Positions 33,970-44,425 of a stretch of 64,000 bases of DNA are shown piece after piece. The notes beneath the pieces were generated by a model that ran no database searches, was not told where the DNA came from, and worked only from the letters and a program-made list of their open reading frames with translations. Within the stretch, counting starts at the first letter, position 1; every line of letters starts with the position of its first letter. Source of the DNA: Zea mays (Eukaryota; Streptophyta; Magnoliopsida; Poales; Poaceae); the NCBI RefSeq assembly GCF_902167145.1, contig NC_050104.1, positions 101,195,849-101,259,848 of the forward strand, read 5' to 3'. A program made the position numbers and the translations under genes.

Positions 33970-36903
33970 TCACTGTTCCTCAGCTTCGTCATCCTGTACA
34001 TATCAAAGCGATATGAGAAAAGTGCAAATTTCAAGAAGAAGGTAAAGCAACAGGCACAAATTTCTTACCGGCTTAAGGTGGCTTCGAGCTTCGTCGCAAG
34101 CCATGTCTCGCCCGCCCTTCGTCCAGATTTGCGTTATGAATCTATTTCTTATGCTTCAAGCCAGGCTGGGGATATCAATTAAATCTCCCGGTGATAAGGT
34201 GAAGTTTGGTCTATTAACAATTTTCCCATGTGTGCAACCAGATTTCATGAAGGCAACAGCTGTGCCCCGAGAAGCTAGCATGGCACAGAAATCGCCGTGT
34301 CCAGCTATAACTTCATCAAGAGCATCAACTTCACCCTCAATGTGTTCGAAGGTCCCTGGCAGGTCTTCAACCGAAGGATTGAATTTCTCAGAGCTGGCTC
34401 CAACCGAGTTGAAAACCTGCTTTAGCCGCTGCACGCATCGGTTGCCGAAGTCTAGACATTTACCTTGAAGCTCTTTTAGTGATTTCTGCAAATTTGAACT
34501 CTTTTCGACTTTAGCCTCAAACTTCGCATCAAATTTCTGCTTTTCTTGTTTGAAGCTTTCCAACTTTGAGAGGAGTTCACTATTCAATTTTACAATTTTA
34601 GCTTCAGCTTCTGCCAGTAAACCCTCCACTGTTTGAAGTTCGAAATCTTTCTTTTCAAGAGCTATTGCATGATCTTTTATTTTGCTCTCTAAATCTTCAA
34701 TTATAACCTCATGTTTTTTGTCTTCAAGGTCCTGTTGCATCTTCAAAGCTTTGCTTAACATCATACTCTGTGCAAAAACAACCTTCGTCGTTAAAACAAT
34801 GAAAAGCTGAAGAAAAGTTTTTACCTTGAAATTAGAATAGAACAAACTACCGACGATATGCTGTCGTCGGTAGCGGCTGATATCGGCCTCAAGCTTCGAG
34901 AAACCAATACTCTTCGACAGAGTACTGATAACCTTCGCTCCAGTTTGGTCTTGGAGGCAACCTAAGCTTTCATCGTCAATGCCGCCGAAGAGCAGAGCTC
35001 CTGGTTTGTAACCACAAGATATCGCATAATCTTTCAATTCTTCTTTCTCAACTTCAGATAACACCTGACCAATTATGTTCTGAAAATCGAAGTCCTTTTC
35101 CTCCGAAGTATCTTCAACTTTTCCCTTTTCTTTTCCAGGCACTGTGGCCAGGGTTTCTTCAGTGGCTGGAGCAGCTTCTTCTGCGGCCATATTCAGGAGC
35201 ATTTTATCAATATCAGAAAATGTGCTCTCTAGATTTGTATCTTCGGCAGTTTCGACTTCGGCAATTCCAGCCTCGGTGGGTGCAGCTTCGGCAGCAGGAG
35301 CGCTCTCGACAGCTGGTGTTTTTGACGCCGAGGCCGGCAGAGGTGTTTCTTCAATAGCTTCGATCACATGAATAATTCTCCATTTTTTCGGCCCAGCAGG
35401 CTTCTTCGCTACCGAGGGCTCCTGTTCCTTCTGTAAAAGCTTCGTCAGATGTGGCCCCAGTGGGCTTAGCTTGATAGGCAAGGATTCAGTCATTACCTTC
35501 AGAATTTCTTCCACGTCGGCAGCAGAAGGTGTTGAAGGAGTCTCTTCTTCTATATCAGTCGCCTTCTGCTTCGGAGCCGCAGCTTTCCTTTTCTTCGAAG
35601 CAACTGCCTTCGGCTCAGCGCTCAATTTTCTCTTCTTCAGAATTTCTTCATCTTCTTTAACCATTCTACCAGCTTGTCTGCCCACAACACTAACAATTCT
35701 TTTTCTTTTTTGCCCTTCGGCGCCCTTGTTTAATCGCTCATAGTCTGGATATTCAAAATTCAGGCCATCCATTACCCGATTCAATCTTCGCTTCGGACGG
35801 GCGCCGGAGGCTGCAGTCATCAATTGATCTTCTTTTTTCGTATAATTGCCCAAGATCTCATTGCACATAACTTCAATTGTATCTAACCATTCTTGGCAGG
35901 GTTCTTTGAAGTGTTTCTTGAACTAAAAATGATAGGACAGTCGAACAAGTTCATTCTTCCTCTTCTCTCCTTTAAGCTTCGGCATACCCCATTCCCTTAG
36001 CGTTGGGAATACTCTGTTGGCTAAGTATTCCTGAACTAAATCTCTAGTACCAATATGTTCAGATACGATTCTAAATTCGCCCACAGCATCTGGGCATGGT
36101 GCCCCCGACGTCATGTTGCACTGAGGCCTAGTCAACCCGAAGGTTAGTTCCAGCGGGCTCTGAACTAGCTTCTCCTTTTTCTCATCAATTTTAACATAAA
36201 ACCATTCAGTTTTCCAACCGGTCGGCCACTTAGTGCGGTAGCTAACCACCGGTGTCTTCATGTCTTTGCGGTATGCAAAATTATAATAGCCAAAGTTCTC
36301 GTGCAGTCCATCCTCCCTAGCCTTCGTCTGATAGTGAAGTTCGTGTACTCGGCAGAAGGCTTTGGCAAGCGGCTCGGCTCCTTGGATTCGGAGAGCCCAG
36401 ATAAACACGTTGAGCCTAACAATAGCGTTAGGAGTCAGCTGATGAAGATAAATCTCAAAATTTTCCAGCACATCTGCAATCATTCCGTGCATGGGAAACC
36501 TCAACCCTGCTTTGAAGAAGCTTTTAAAAACTACAACTTCATCATTTTTTGGTTTCGGGATGGTCTCCTCCCCGCCAAAGCGAATCAACTTCTTTTCGGC
36601 TTCCCCGAAGTAGCCTAGCTTCGTCATCATGGCCATATCAGCTTCGGACATAGTCGATTTCTCAAAATCCAAATGGCTAGGCTTGGATGGCATAGTAGTG
36701 TTGTAATCAATCTCTTCTTCACCAAGATCGCCCTCTTCAATATCTGCCTGCTCGGCTTCAGCAGTAGATGCACCTTCGTCAGAACCGCCCTCCGTCACAA
36801 CCAGTCCAGACCGCCTCATAACTTCGAAAATTGGCGCAGTCTCAGTAGGTTCGGTCTCCTCTTCGTCACGGGTTATCCTAGCTGTCGAGCGCACCCTGGC
36901 CAT
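33970..36903 (-). pseudogene. Antisense accessory gene of cinful-zeon (Transposase_28-like), two nonsense mutations
   Basis: Proposed exons on the minus strand: 36903-34825, 34767-34069 and 33993-33970. The introns are 57 and 75 nt, GT-AG, phase 0; the total is 934 codons. It starts MARVRSTARITRDEEE after a TATA box at 37106-37115. It shares with the element A gene GYFG, VVVFKSFFKAGLRFP and the exact nonamer HQLTPNAIV, then a Lys/Ala-rich nuclear-type region, a coiled coil in exon 2 and a C-terminal domain (FGNRCVQRLKQVFNSVGA). Breaks are TAG at 35923-35925 (codon 327, after LVRLSYHF) and TGA at 34156-34158 (after IDIPSLA). The frame is open on both sides of each. The last small exon is the least certain part. 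Confidence 0.75.
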
Positions 36904-37105
36904 TTGATGCTGAATTTCTTGCGTTTTGGCAAAGTTGAATGTTTTTTGTTTATTCCGAAGCTCTCTCTCTCTTGTGACGAAGCTAAAGCAAAACGATGCT
37001 TCGATTAAGAATACAGTAAATGAGCTTCGGCTATGGTCAAATTTTTCGGCAGCACAACAGAACAATGGCAGTAAATGCTGAGGTAACTTCACACCTACCC
37101 GTCTG

Positions 37106-37115
37106 TTTATATAGT
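37106..37115 (-). promoter_or_regulatory. TATA box of cinful-zeon antisense gene
   Basis: The minus strand reads CACTATATAAACAGACGGGT, about 200 nt upstream of the ATG at 36903. The same motif, slightly changed, is at 42470-42480 (plus) in the second cinful-zeon copy. Confidence 0.65.
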
Positions 37116-37396
37116 GCTGCAGGTGGGAAGGTGAATCGTTAAGCCGCTCGCACCCGCCGAACAGTCGCCCGCACCCACTGACCAGTGGACCGTAGTGCCC
37201 AAGAAGATGAATCACCAAATCGCGCATACCCGTTCTATATATGGTGGGACCGCCTTTCACTCGGAATATTTAAATTGTTTCTTGACAACGAGCTAAGGGA
37301 AGGTGTTTTTTGGACCTTCGGCATTCCTAAGCCCGAGAGAGTTTTTCACGGGTCGAGCTCGTCACAAAAAACGATCTGGCACCGTGAAGGGGCTAC

Positions 37397-37988
37397 TGTT
37401 GGGGGTCTGCTTCTTCGCCGAAGGTCCCATAAGAAGAAACACCTTTGAAAGATGGACACAAAGCCGAAGCTATAAATCAGAGAGCTTCAGAGTATATTTC
37501 CAGATGCACCGACTTAAAGATGAAATGACCAATCAGCCCATGAAAGCTTGTATTATGATTGTAATCATTTGTAAAGGGTACGAATGTAATTTCTCACAGA
37601 CTGCGTCCTGTGCCTATAAATAGATGAACAGTACCCCTGAACTATTCATGCTATCTTGTATTCACTCGTGTGCAACGCTAGGATTTTCACCTTCTGTCAA
37701 GCTGAAGGTATAAATGTAATTGAAATATTGCCTTTATATTGATCCAAGTTTACATAATGAAGATATGTGGATGATGTTATATGATTATTCATATTATCTT
37801 TCATGGTTAACATGCTCTGTCTTTCATCAATATATACTGTGATCATGAGGTACGTCTGTCATGACCTTCATCCGAAGATCGTTATATCCTGAGGAAAATA
37901 ATGTTTCGAAGGACGAAGGATATTAACATTTAACATTTTTGTGTTGCCTTGTTCTTAACTCATAGCATTTGAGAACAAGTCCCCAACA
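37397..37988 (+). repeat. 3' LTR of cinful-zeon element
   Basis: 592 bp, preceded by the polypurine tract GTGAAGGGGCTAC (37384-37396) and followed by TSD AGAAG. Confidence 0.93.
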
Positions 37989-39241
37989 AGAAGCATATTC
38001 ATCATCACTATCACTATCACAATCATCAACAATATCATTTTCAAGTTGTACCTTTCGTTCACCTTTATCCATGAGGCATAGGTGTGAAGTAGATGAAGGT
38101 GATGGTGGTGGTGAAGAGAAATCCCCAGCGATGGCGGCAACCTTTTCATCATTTTCTTCTTCACTTGAAGAAGACCCGCTTGAGGATTTAATGTCAGTGA
38201 GCCAATCACCAACAATATATGCTTTTCCATTCTTCTTTTTGTGAAACCTCTTGTGCTTGCCTTCTTTTCGCTTGAAGAACTTCTTTTCTTTCTTCTCACC
38301 ATCATTTTCATCATCTTTCTTGCCCTTAAACTTGTTTTTCTTGGGCTTGTTGCATTGATGAGCAAGATGACCAAGTTCTCCACAATTGTAGCAATCCATC
38401 TCGGAGATGGGCTTTCTCTTGCTATAGAAAAACTTCTTCTTTCTTGAATCAAACTTGATGCCTTCTCGAATGAGTTTCTTCAACACCTTTGTTGTCTTCC
38501 TCACCATCAAGGCAATATTTGTATCAAGATCATCATCACTTGCGGATTCTTCGTCAACTTGCATTTTGGCCTTGCCTTTCTTTTCTTGACTAGCTTTGAG
38601 AGCCAAATCTTTTCTCTTAGAGGAAGACCCATCCTTGTCATTGATGTACATATATATTTTATGAGCATTGATCTTTCCCAATATTTGAGTTGGTGTAGTG
38701 ATGGAAATATCCATTTGGTATAGCACGGTGACAATGTGTCCATACTTCTCCATTGGCAAGACACTAAGAATTTTTCTCACAACATCCGGTTGTGAAATTT
38801 TAGTGAGTCCCAAACCATTGACTTCCTCTACAAGAATATTACGTCGTGAGTACATATCATTTGCATTCTCATTGGCAAGCATTCCAAAAGAATTTAATTT
38901 TTTCATGGCAATATGATATCTTTTCTCACGCTCACTTTTGGTTCCTTCATGTAGATCACAAATATCTAACCACAAATCATGAGCATTTTTGTGATTTCTT
39001 ACTCTATTGAATTCATCCTTGCAAAGGCCCCTAAAAAGAGTGTTTTGGCCTTAGCATTCCATTTTTCATAATTGTACTCATCACCTACAAGATTTGTGGC
39101 ATCTCTAGGTTAGGGGAACCCTTGGGTGGCGACTTTATAGACACCAATGTCTATAGCCTCTAAATAAGCTTCCATACGAATTTTCCAATATGGAAAATCG
39201 TCACCATCAAAAACAGGAAGAGGTCCATCCCCGCAGGACAT
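37989..39241 (-). pseudogene. gag: Sirevirus B gag
   Basis: The start MSCGDGPLPVFDGDDFPYWK lies only 40 nt from the primer-binding site. It has the copia gag domain (WLDICDLHEGTKSEREKRYH, then SVLPMEKYGHIVTVL), the CCHC knuckle CYNCGELGHLAHQC (about 38370), a Lys-rich nucleocapsid and an acidic Ser-rich tail ending DSDDEYAS. Breaks are a TAA after ATQGFP (near 39112) and a frame change near 39015-39040. The 3' end is cut by the cinful-zeon insertion and continues at 28474. Confidence 0.87.
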
Positions 39242-39280
39242 CGCTACTCTAGCGGTTAATCTAAACTAGGAGCAACCTGC

Positions 39281-39293
39281 CTCTGATACCAAT
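39281..39293 (-). other. Primer-binding site of Sirevirus B
   Basis: The minus strand reads ATTGGTATCAGAG next to the 5' LTR. TGGTATCAGAG is the standard initiator tRNA-Met complementary site. Confidence 0.85.
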
Positions 39294-40138
39294 TGAAATG
39301 ATCATGATGCCCAAGGGGAGGGGGTGAATTGGGCTTTTCTAAAATTCTAACAAAAATTAAATAGGCTTTGTGGGGCTTGCAATGCACTAGCAATGAATAC
39401 AAGTGAATGTGGGCAACAAGACACTAAATGTGGTTGGTGGAGGGGGTATAAATAGCCCCAACCACCAAAACTAGATGATATTGTAGGTTACTGTGCATTG
39501 GCGAACCGGACAGTCCGGTGCGCCATCGGTGCGCCAACGGTGCACTGCATCGGCTAGTTCTGACAGCTACAACGCACCGGACAGTGAACAATCGTTGCTC
39601 TCGGGTTTACTTGGGGCAGAGGGGCTGCCCCGGGGCAGCCTGGGTCCACTGTCAAGGGTCACACCGGACAGTCCGGTGTACACCAGACTGTCCGGTTCTC
39701 CTATGACAACAAAGCCAGTTTCTTTTTCTTTGGTTTTTCTAACCCGATTTCATTCTAACTCGTGAGTGTGTTATAGAGTGACACCTAGTACTAGTTGTGA
39801 GTGTGAACATGCACCAACACTACACTAGAATTCTCTTGGTCAAACTACTCATCCATAACCCCTCTTTATAGTACAGCTAAAATAAAAATAGAAGACCTAA
39901 CTCTATACAAAGTGTCCACAACTCCTTCGACACTCGGAATATGTAGACCTTCATCTTTTGATTCGCCTTTTTCAACCGTCACTTCAAGTTCTCATATAAG
40001 GGATTGTTTTCACAGTTGCAACACAACCACCTGTAGTGCGACCTAACTTACCATTTGCTCTGCAAAACACACGTTAGTCACATATAATTTTATGTTTACA
40101 TTAGTCACTAAAACCAACCAGGGGCCTAGATGCTTTCA
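39294..40138 (-). repeat. 5' LTR of Sirevirus B
   Basis: 845 bp; on the minus strand it runs TGAAAGCATCTAGGCCCC ... GATCATTTCA. It contains CCGGACAGTCCGG and CACCGGACAG palindromes (39505-39700), a hallmark of maize Sirevirus LTRs, and a TATTTATA box (about 39445). It was inserted into the older pol fragment at 40139, within LKQAPRAWY; the probable TSD is CATAC. Confidence 0.85.
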
Positions 40139-41441
40139 CATACCATGCTCTTGGGGCTTGCTTAAGTTAGTAGATCACCTTAGAGAGCTTATACACATGG
40201 TCAGGGTACCTGTCATCATCGAAGCTAGGGGGTTGCTCCACGTACATCTCCTCCTTGATTGGCTCGTTGAGGAAGGCGCTCTTTACGTCCATTTGATACA
40301 ACTTAAAGAAATGGTGAGCAACATAAGCTAATAAAATTTGAATAGATTCAAGCCTAGCTACAGGAGCAAAAGTCTTCTCAAAATTCAAACCTGTGACTTG
40401 GGCATAACCTTTTCCCACAAGTCTCGCCTTGTTTCTTGTCACCACCACATACTCATCTTGTTTGTTGTGGAACACCCACTTGGCTCCCACAACATTTTGC
40501 TTTGAATGTGTCACCAGGCTCCAGACTTCATTTCTCTTAAAGTTGTTGATCTCTTCCTGCATGACCATCACCCAATCCAGATCTTGCAAGGCTTCTTCTA
40601 CCCTGAAAGACTCAATAGAAGAAACAAAGGAGTAGTGTACAAAAAAATTAGCAATACATGAATGCGTAGTAACTCCCTTGCTGATGTCACCGAGGATTTG
40701 ATCCACTGGATGATCCCTTTGAATGTTTGTGTGGACCTGAATTGGAGGTGTATGTGGTTCTTCTTCCTCCTCTTTGTCATTTTGTTCTTGTGCTCCCCAT
40801 TGATCCATGCAATCGTCTTGAGGTACATATTTCTCATCTAGAGTTGGGGGTTGCACCATCATTGAGGATGAAGGTTGATCTTGCACTTGTTGTTCCTATG
40901 GCTGCACATAGCCTATCGCCTTAGTCCTCATTGCGGCTGTTAGAACTTCGTTCTCATCTATGTCATCAATATCAACTCGCTCTCTTGGAGAGACATTAGT
41001 TTCATCAAATACAACGTCAGTAGTGACTTCAACTAAACCCGAAGATTTGTTGAAGACCCTATATGCCTTTGTATTTGAACCATAACCAAGTAAAAACCCT
41101 TCAAGGGGTTTGGGAGCAAACATTGAATGGCTACATCTCTTAACCAAAATGTAGCATTTGCTCCCAAATACAAAAAAAAATATGAAACATTGGGTTTGTT
41201 ATCGGTTAGGAGCTCGTATGTTGTCTTCTTGAAGAGGCGATGAAGATAGAGGCGGTTTGTGGCATGGCAAGCCATATTCACGGCTTCCGACCAAAACCGT
41301 TCTGGCGTCTTATATTCTCCCAGCATAGTTCTCGCCATGTCGCTCCTGATTTTTCACCTTTAGCTCAAACTCATTTTGAGCCCACCTTAAGAAGTGCTTG
41401 AGGGTTCCTAGGGTTTCAGATTTATCCTGTAAAAAGAATAT
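40139..41441 (-). pseudogene. Opie/Ji-like copia pol fragment (integrase C-terminus to RT N-terminus)
   Basis: Frames resemble the Opie pol at 61113-64000: [78 protein letters not shown], then YKLSKVIY, a stop, LKQAPRAWY. Several frame changes and stops are visible. It is the host layer into which Sirevirus B inserted (left edge) and into which the LTR stub at 41442 inserted (right edge). Confidence 0.85.
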
Positions 41442-41583
41442 TGTAACACCCTAAAACCTATTTAGGCAATTAGAAAAGTTCTTCAAACAATAAGCCCCCA
41501 CTCGGTACAACTCAATACAACGATGCACACAAGCACCAGGGGTAGAGTGTCTATTCCATACAAGTAATCTTTAGGTAGAACCT
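41442..41583 (+). mobile_element. LTR start stub of an unidentified gypsy-type element
   Basis: TGTAACACCCTAAAACC is a typical LTR start that interrupts the copia pol frame. After 142 bp it is cut by the cinful-zeon LTR at 41584. The remainder is not identified in the window. Confidence 0.5.
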
Positions 41584-42469
41584 TGTTGGGACTTGTTCTC
41601 AAATGCTAAGAGTCAAGAACAAGGCAACACAGAGTATTAAATGTTAATGCCCTTCGTCCTTCGAAGCATTATTCCCCTTAGGATATAACGATCTTCGGAC
41701 GAAGGTCATGAAGGATATACCTTCGTGATCAAAGTTATAAGATAATGAAAGATGAAATATATGAAACATGAAACATGAAAGATAATATAAACAAGCACAT
41801 AATATCATCCATATATTTCATCATACAAACTTGAATATTAAAATACAATATTTAATTACATTTATACCTTCGATTTGACAGAAGGCAAGAATCCAAGTAT
41901 TGCGTGTGAGCGATTACAAGATAGCTTGCACAGTACGGGGGTACTGTTCATCTATTTATAGGCACAGCCTGTGAGATATTACATTCATGTCCTTTACAAA
42001 AGATTACGATTATGACACAGACTCTCATGGATCAATCGGTCATTTCATCTTTAAGTCGGTGCAATCCTTCGTCTTGAGATATGCCATTATGCCGAAGCTT
42101 TATGGATAATAGCTTCGGCACTGCTTTTGAGAGGATCTGCCGAAGGTGTTTCTTCTTACAGGATCTTCGGCGACGAAGCATACCCCCAACAGTAGCCCCT
42201 TCGCGGTGCTAGATCGTTTTTCGTAACGAGCTTGATCCGTGAAAAAGTCTCCTAGGCTTCGGAGAGCCGAAGATCCGAAAAACACCTTTCCTGAGCTTGT
42301 TGCCGAGAAACGATCACAATATTCCGAGCGTGAAATGGTCCCACCATGCAACGAGTACGCTTGTCCTGGCGATTCACCTTCTCGGGTTCTATGGCCCACC
42401 ATTCAGTGAGTGCGGGCGACTGTTCGTCCGGTGCGGAAGACTTGACGATTCACCTTCCCACCTGCGGCA

Positions 42470-42480
42470 CTATATAAATA
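42470..42480 (+). promoter_or_regulatory. TATA box of antisense gene, second cinful-zeon copy
   Basis: GGCACTATATAAATAGACGG, 200 nt before the ATG at 42680. It is conserved with 37106-37115. Confidence 0.65.
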
Positions 42481-42679
42481 GACGGGTAGGTGTGAAGTTA
42501 CCATAGCATTCATTGCTATTGCACTGTTTTGCTGCCAAAAATTTGACCATAGCCGAAGCTTGTTCATCGCACTCAACCGAAATACCACTGTTGGTTTTGC
42601 TTTGTCACAAAAGGAAGAGCTTCGGGAAAATTAAAAAAGTCAACAAATTCATAAAAAATTGTGAGGAATTCATCATCAA

Positions 42680-43161
42680 ATGGCAAGGGTACGTTCCACT
42701 GCTAGGGTTACACGTGACGGAGAAGAAGCTGAAGCTGCTGAAACCGCTCTGATTTCCGAAGTGATGAAACGGTCGGGGCTGGTAGTGTCGGAGGATGTTT
42801 CTGATGAAGGTGCACTTGCCACTGAAGCTGAGCATGTTGATGCTGATGAAGGTGAATCTAAAGATGATTACAGTGCCCTGCCATCTAAATCCAACCACCT
42901 GGAGTTTGGGAGGTCCAATGTTACCGAAGATGATATGCCTAAGTTGATGAAGTTAGGCTATTTTAGTGAAGCCAAAAAGAAGCTGATTCGCTTTGGCGGA
43001 GAGGAAATTACTCCGAAGCCAGAAAAGGATGAGGTAGTAGTCTTTAAAAGCTTCTTTAAAGCAGGATTAAGATTTCCTTTGAATGAGATGATTGCGGATG
43101 TTTTGGAGAAGTTTGGGATTTATCTTCATCAGCTAACTCCTAACGCCATCGTTAGGCTTAG
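42680..43161 (+). pseudogene. N-terminal fragment of cinful-zeon antisense gene
   Basis: 160 open codons start MARVRSTARVTRDGEEAEAA, collinear with 36903 leftwards. It includes KLGYF, VVVFKSFFKAGLRFP and HQLTPNAIVRL, then ends abruptly where the LTR at 43162 begins; the last few residues come from the LTR. No stop interrupts the retained part. Confidence 0.85.
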
Positions 43162-43784
43162 TGTAGCATCCCAAAAATTCAAATCTTGAAATTTTCTCAA
43201 ACTCGCTCTAAATTCAAAATGAATTTCAAATTTCATTTCAAAATGTTTGTTTGCGAGTTGATATCAACAAATAAAATATAGTGGTCTATATTCTTTAAAA
43301 ACTCCTCCTCAAAATATCCTACAATTATTTCCCCAGTGATCACCCTCGAATTCTTTCCAGAAATACCGCCCAGATATTTCCCGAGTAATCCCCTCAAGTT
43401 CTTTCCAGAAATACTATCCAAATATTCCACCGATATATCTCCAAGTATTTTCTTCCTCAGAAATACCTTCAGAATCATTTTTCAAGTCCCTCCAAATATT
43501 TTCTTCATAACTTTCCTCATGCTCATACGTATACGTATGCCTCCGGTGTCATACGTTGAGCTCTACAAGCTAATTACACTCATGTAAGACAAATCCATGC
43601 TAATCTCCCACTAATCCTCTCATCCTCCCACTAATCCTCTCATCCCTCCCCCTAATCCCCCCATCATGGCTATAAATAGAGGGGCAAGGGCCTCCTCTCA
43701 TCCCACCTCAAGCCATTTCATGGCAACTCTCTTCCCCCCCCCACACACACACCCACTCCATGTTCCACACAAAGCACACACTAG

Positions 43785-44240
43785 CACAAGGATCGTTCGG
43801 TCGTTCTTCGATCGGTCGTCCCCCTATTCTTAGTTTGTTCATTCGTTCGTCCGATCGTTCGTCCGATCGTTCATGGTTCGTTCGTCCGATCGTTCGATCG
43901 TTCGTCCGTTCGTTTGTCCAACTAATCTTTTTCCTGTCATTATGCTGCCGAAATTCCGATCATTCGTTCGTTCGATCATTCGATCGTTCATCGTTCGTTC
44001 ATAGTTCCTATTCATCGTTCATCGTTCATTCATAGTCCCTATTCATCGTTCTTCCAGATAATCTTTGTCCTGCCGTTATGCTGCCGAAATTCCGATCGTT
44101 CATTCATCCGGTCATTCGATCGTTCGTCCGTTCATTCATAGTTCATATTCATCGTTCATCGTTCGTTCATCGTCACTATTCATCGTTCATCGTTCGTTCA
44201 TACGAACTATTCACATCACTATTTACCATTACTATTCATC
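43785..44240. repeat. TTCG/ATCG-rich tandem region with a 137-bp duplication
   Basis: Dozens of GTTCGTCCGATCGTTC-type units. Two longer blocks with TATGCTGCCGAAATTCCGAT (43941 and 44078) are spaced 137 bp apart. The Arg/Ser/Phe-rich ORFs here follow from the repeat. Confidence 0.85.
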
Positions 44241-44360
44241 GATTATCCGATCGCCCCAAATTTCAACTACTCATCTGTCATGCTGTCCAGTCCACCTAAG
44301 ACTAGCTAGACCAATATTTCAGTCATACGAACTCTGGTGACTGTGATTTTCCTTCCAGTA

Positions 44361-44425
44361 GGGAACTTCCCATCTGGTCACCCATCCCAGGTTTCTCCAA
44401 GTTGAGCACGCTTAACTTTGAGATT
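44361..44425 (-). other. 5S rRNA-derived segment inside an LTR
   Basis: The minus strand carries AAAGTTAAGCGTGCT (box A region of plant 5S rRNA) and, 17 nt later, GGGATGGGTGACC followed by TGGGAAGTTCCC (box C region), in the same order and close to the same spacing as in 5S rRNA. The 5' third of 5S and the middle segment are missing or diverged, so it is not a functional 5S gene. Confidence 0.75.

Larger units (their letters stand above)
28475..37988 (+). mobile_element. cinful-zeon (Ty3/gypsy Tat) element with antisense gene, 9.5 kb
   Basis: LTRs are 28475-29068 (594 bp) and 37397-37988 (592 bp), TGTTGGGG...CCCCAACA, with TSD AGAAG on both sides (28470-28474, 37989-37993). I count about 12 differences between LTRs (roughly 2%), mostly C/T and G/A transitions. 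The reverse complement of the LTR (TGTTGGGGACTTGTTCTCAA) is what I remember as the cinful/zeon LTR of maize. Pol is on the plus strand and an antisense gene on the minus strand. Most of gag is missing. Pol has one nonsense codon and the antisense gene two, so it is not autonomous. Confidence 0.88.
11472..40138 (-). mobile_element. Sirevirus (Ty1/copia) element 'B', minus strand, split by two gypsy insertions
   Basis: Removing element A (14148-25870) and the cinful-zeon element (28475-37988), each with a perfect 5-bp TSD, restores one order on the minus strand: 5' LTR (39294-40138), primer-binding site (39281-39293), gag (from 39241), zinc knuckles, protease, integrase, RT/RNase H, 3' flank. 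The gag frame has a CCHC knuckle (CYNCGELGHLAHQC) and a second one follows (CYECGKEGYFAHNC); two knuckles are consistent with a Sirevirus. Many stops and frameshifts make it non-functional. The 3' flank does not resemble the 5' LTR, so the element is either recombinant or lacks its true 3' LTR. Confidence 0.75.
41584..43161 (-). mobile_element. cinful-zeon 3' end, second copy, minus strand (truncated)
   Basis: The LTR at 41584-42191 (608 bp) matches the reverse complement of the LTRs at 28475 and 37397 in its terminal portions and in CCTTCGTCCTTCGAAGCATT. The polypurine tract complement (GTAGCCCCTTC) is next to its right end. The inner sequence includes the start of the antisense gene on the plus strand and is cut at 43161 by another LTR. 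Confidence 0.87.

Noticed and set aside
43760..44340. Arg/Ser/Phe-rich ORFs over the TTCG repeats
   Set aside because: Their composition follows directly from the tetranucleotide repeat read in frame.
44361..44425. Calling a functional 5S rRNA gene
   Set aside because: Only the box A and box C regions are recognisable. The 5' third is missing and the middle is changed.
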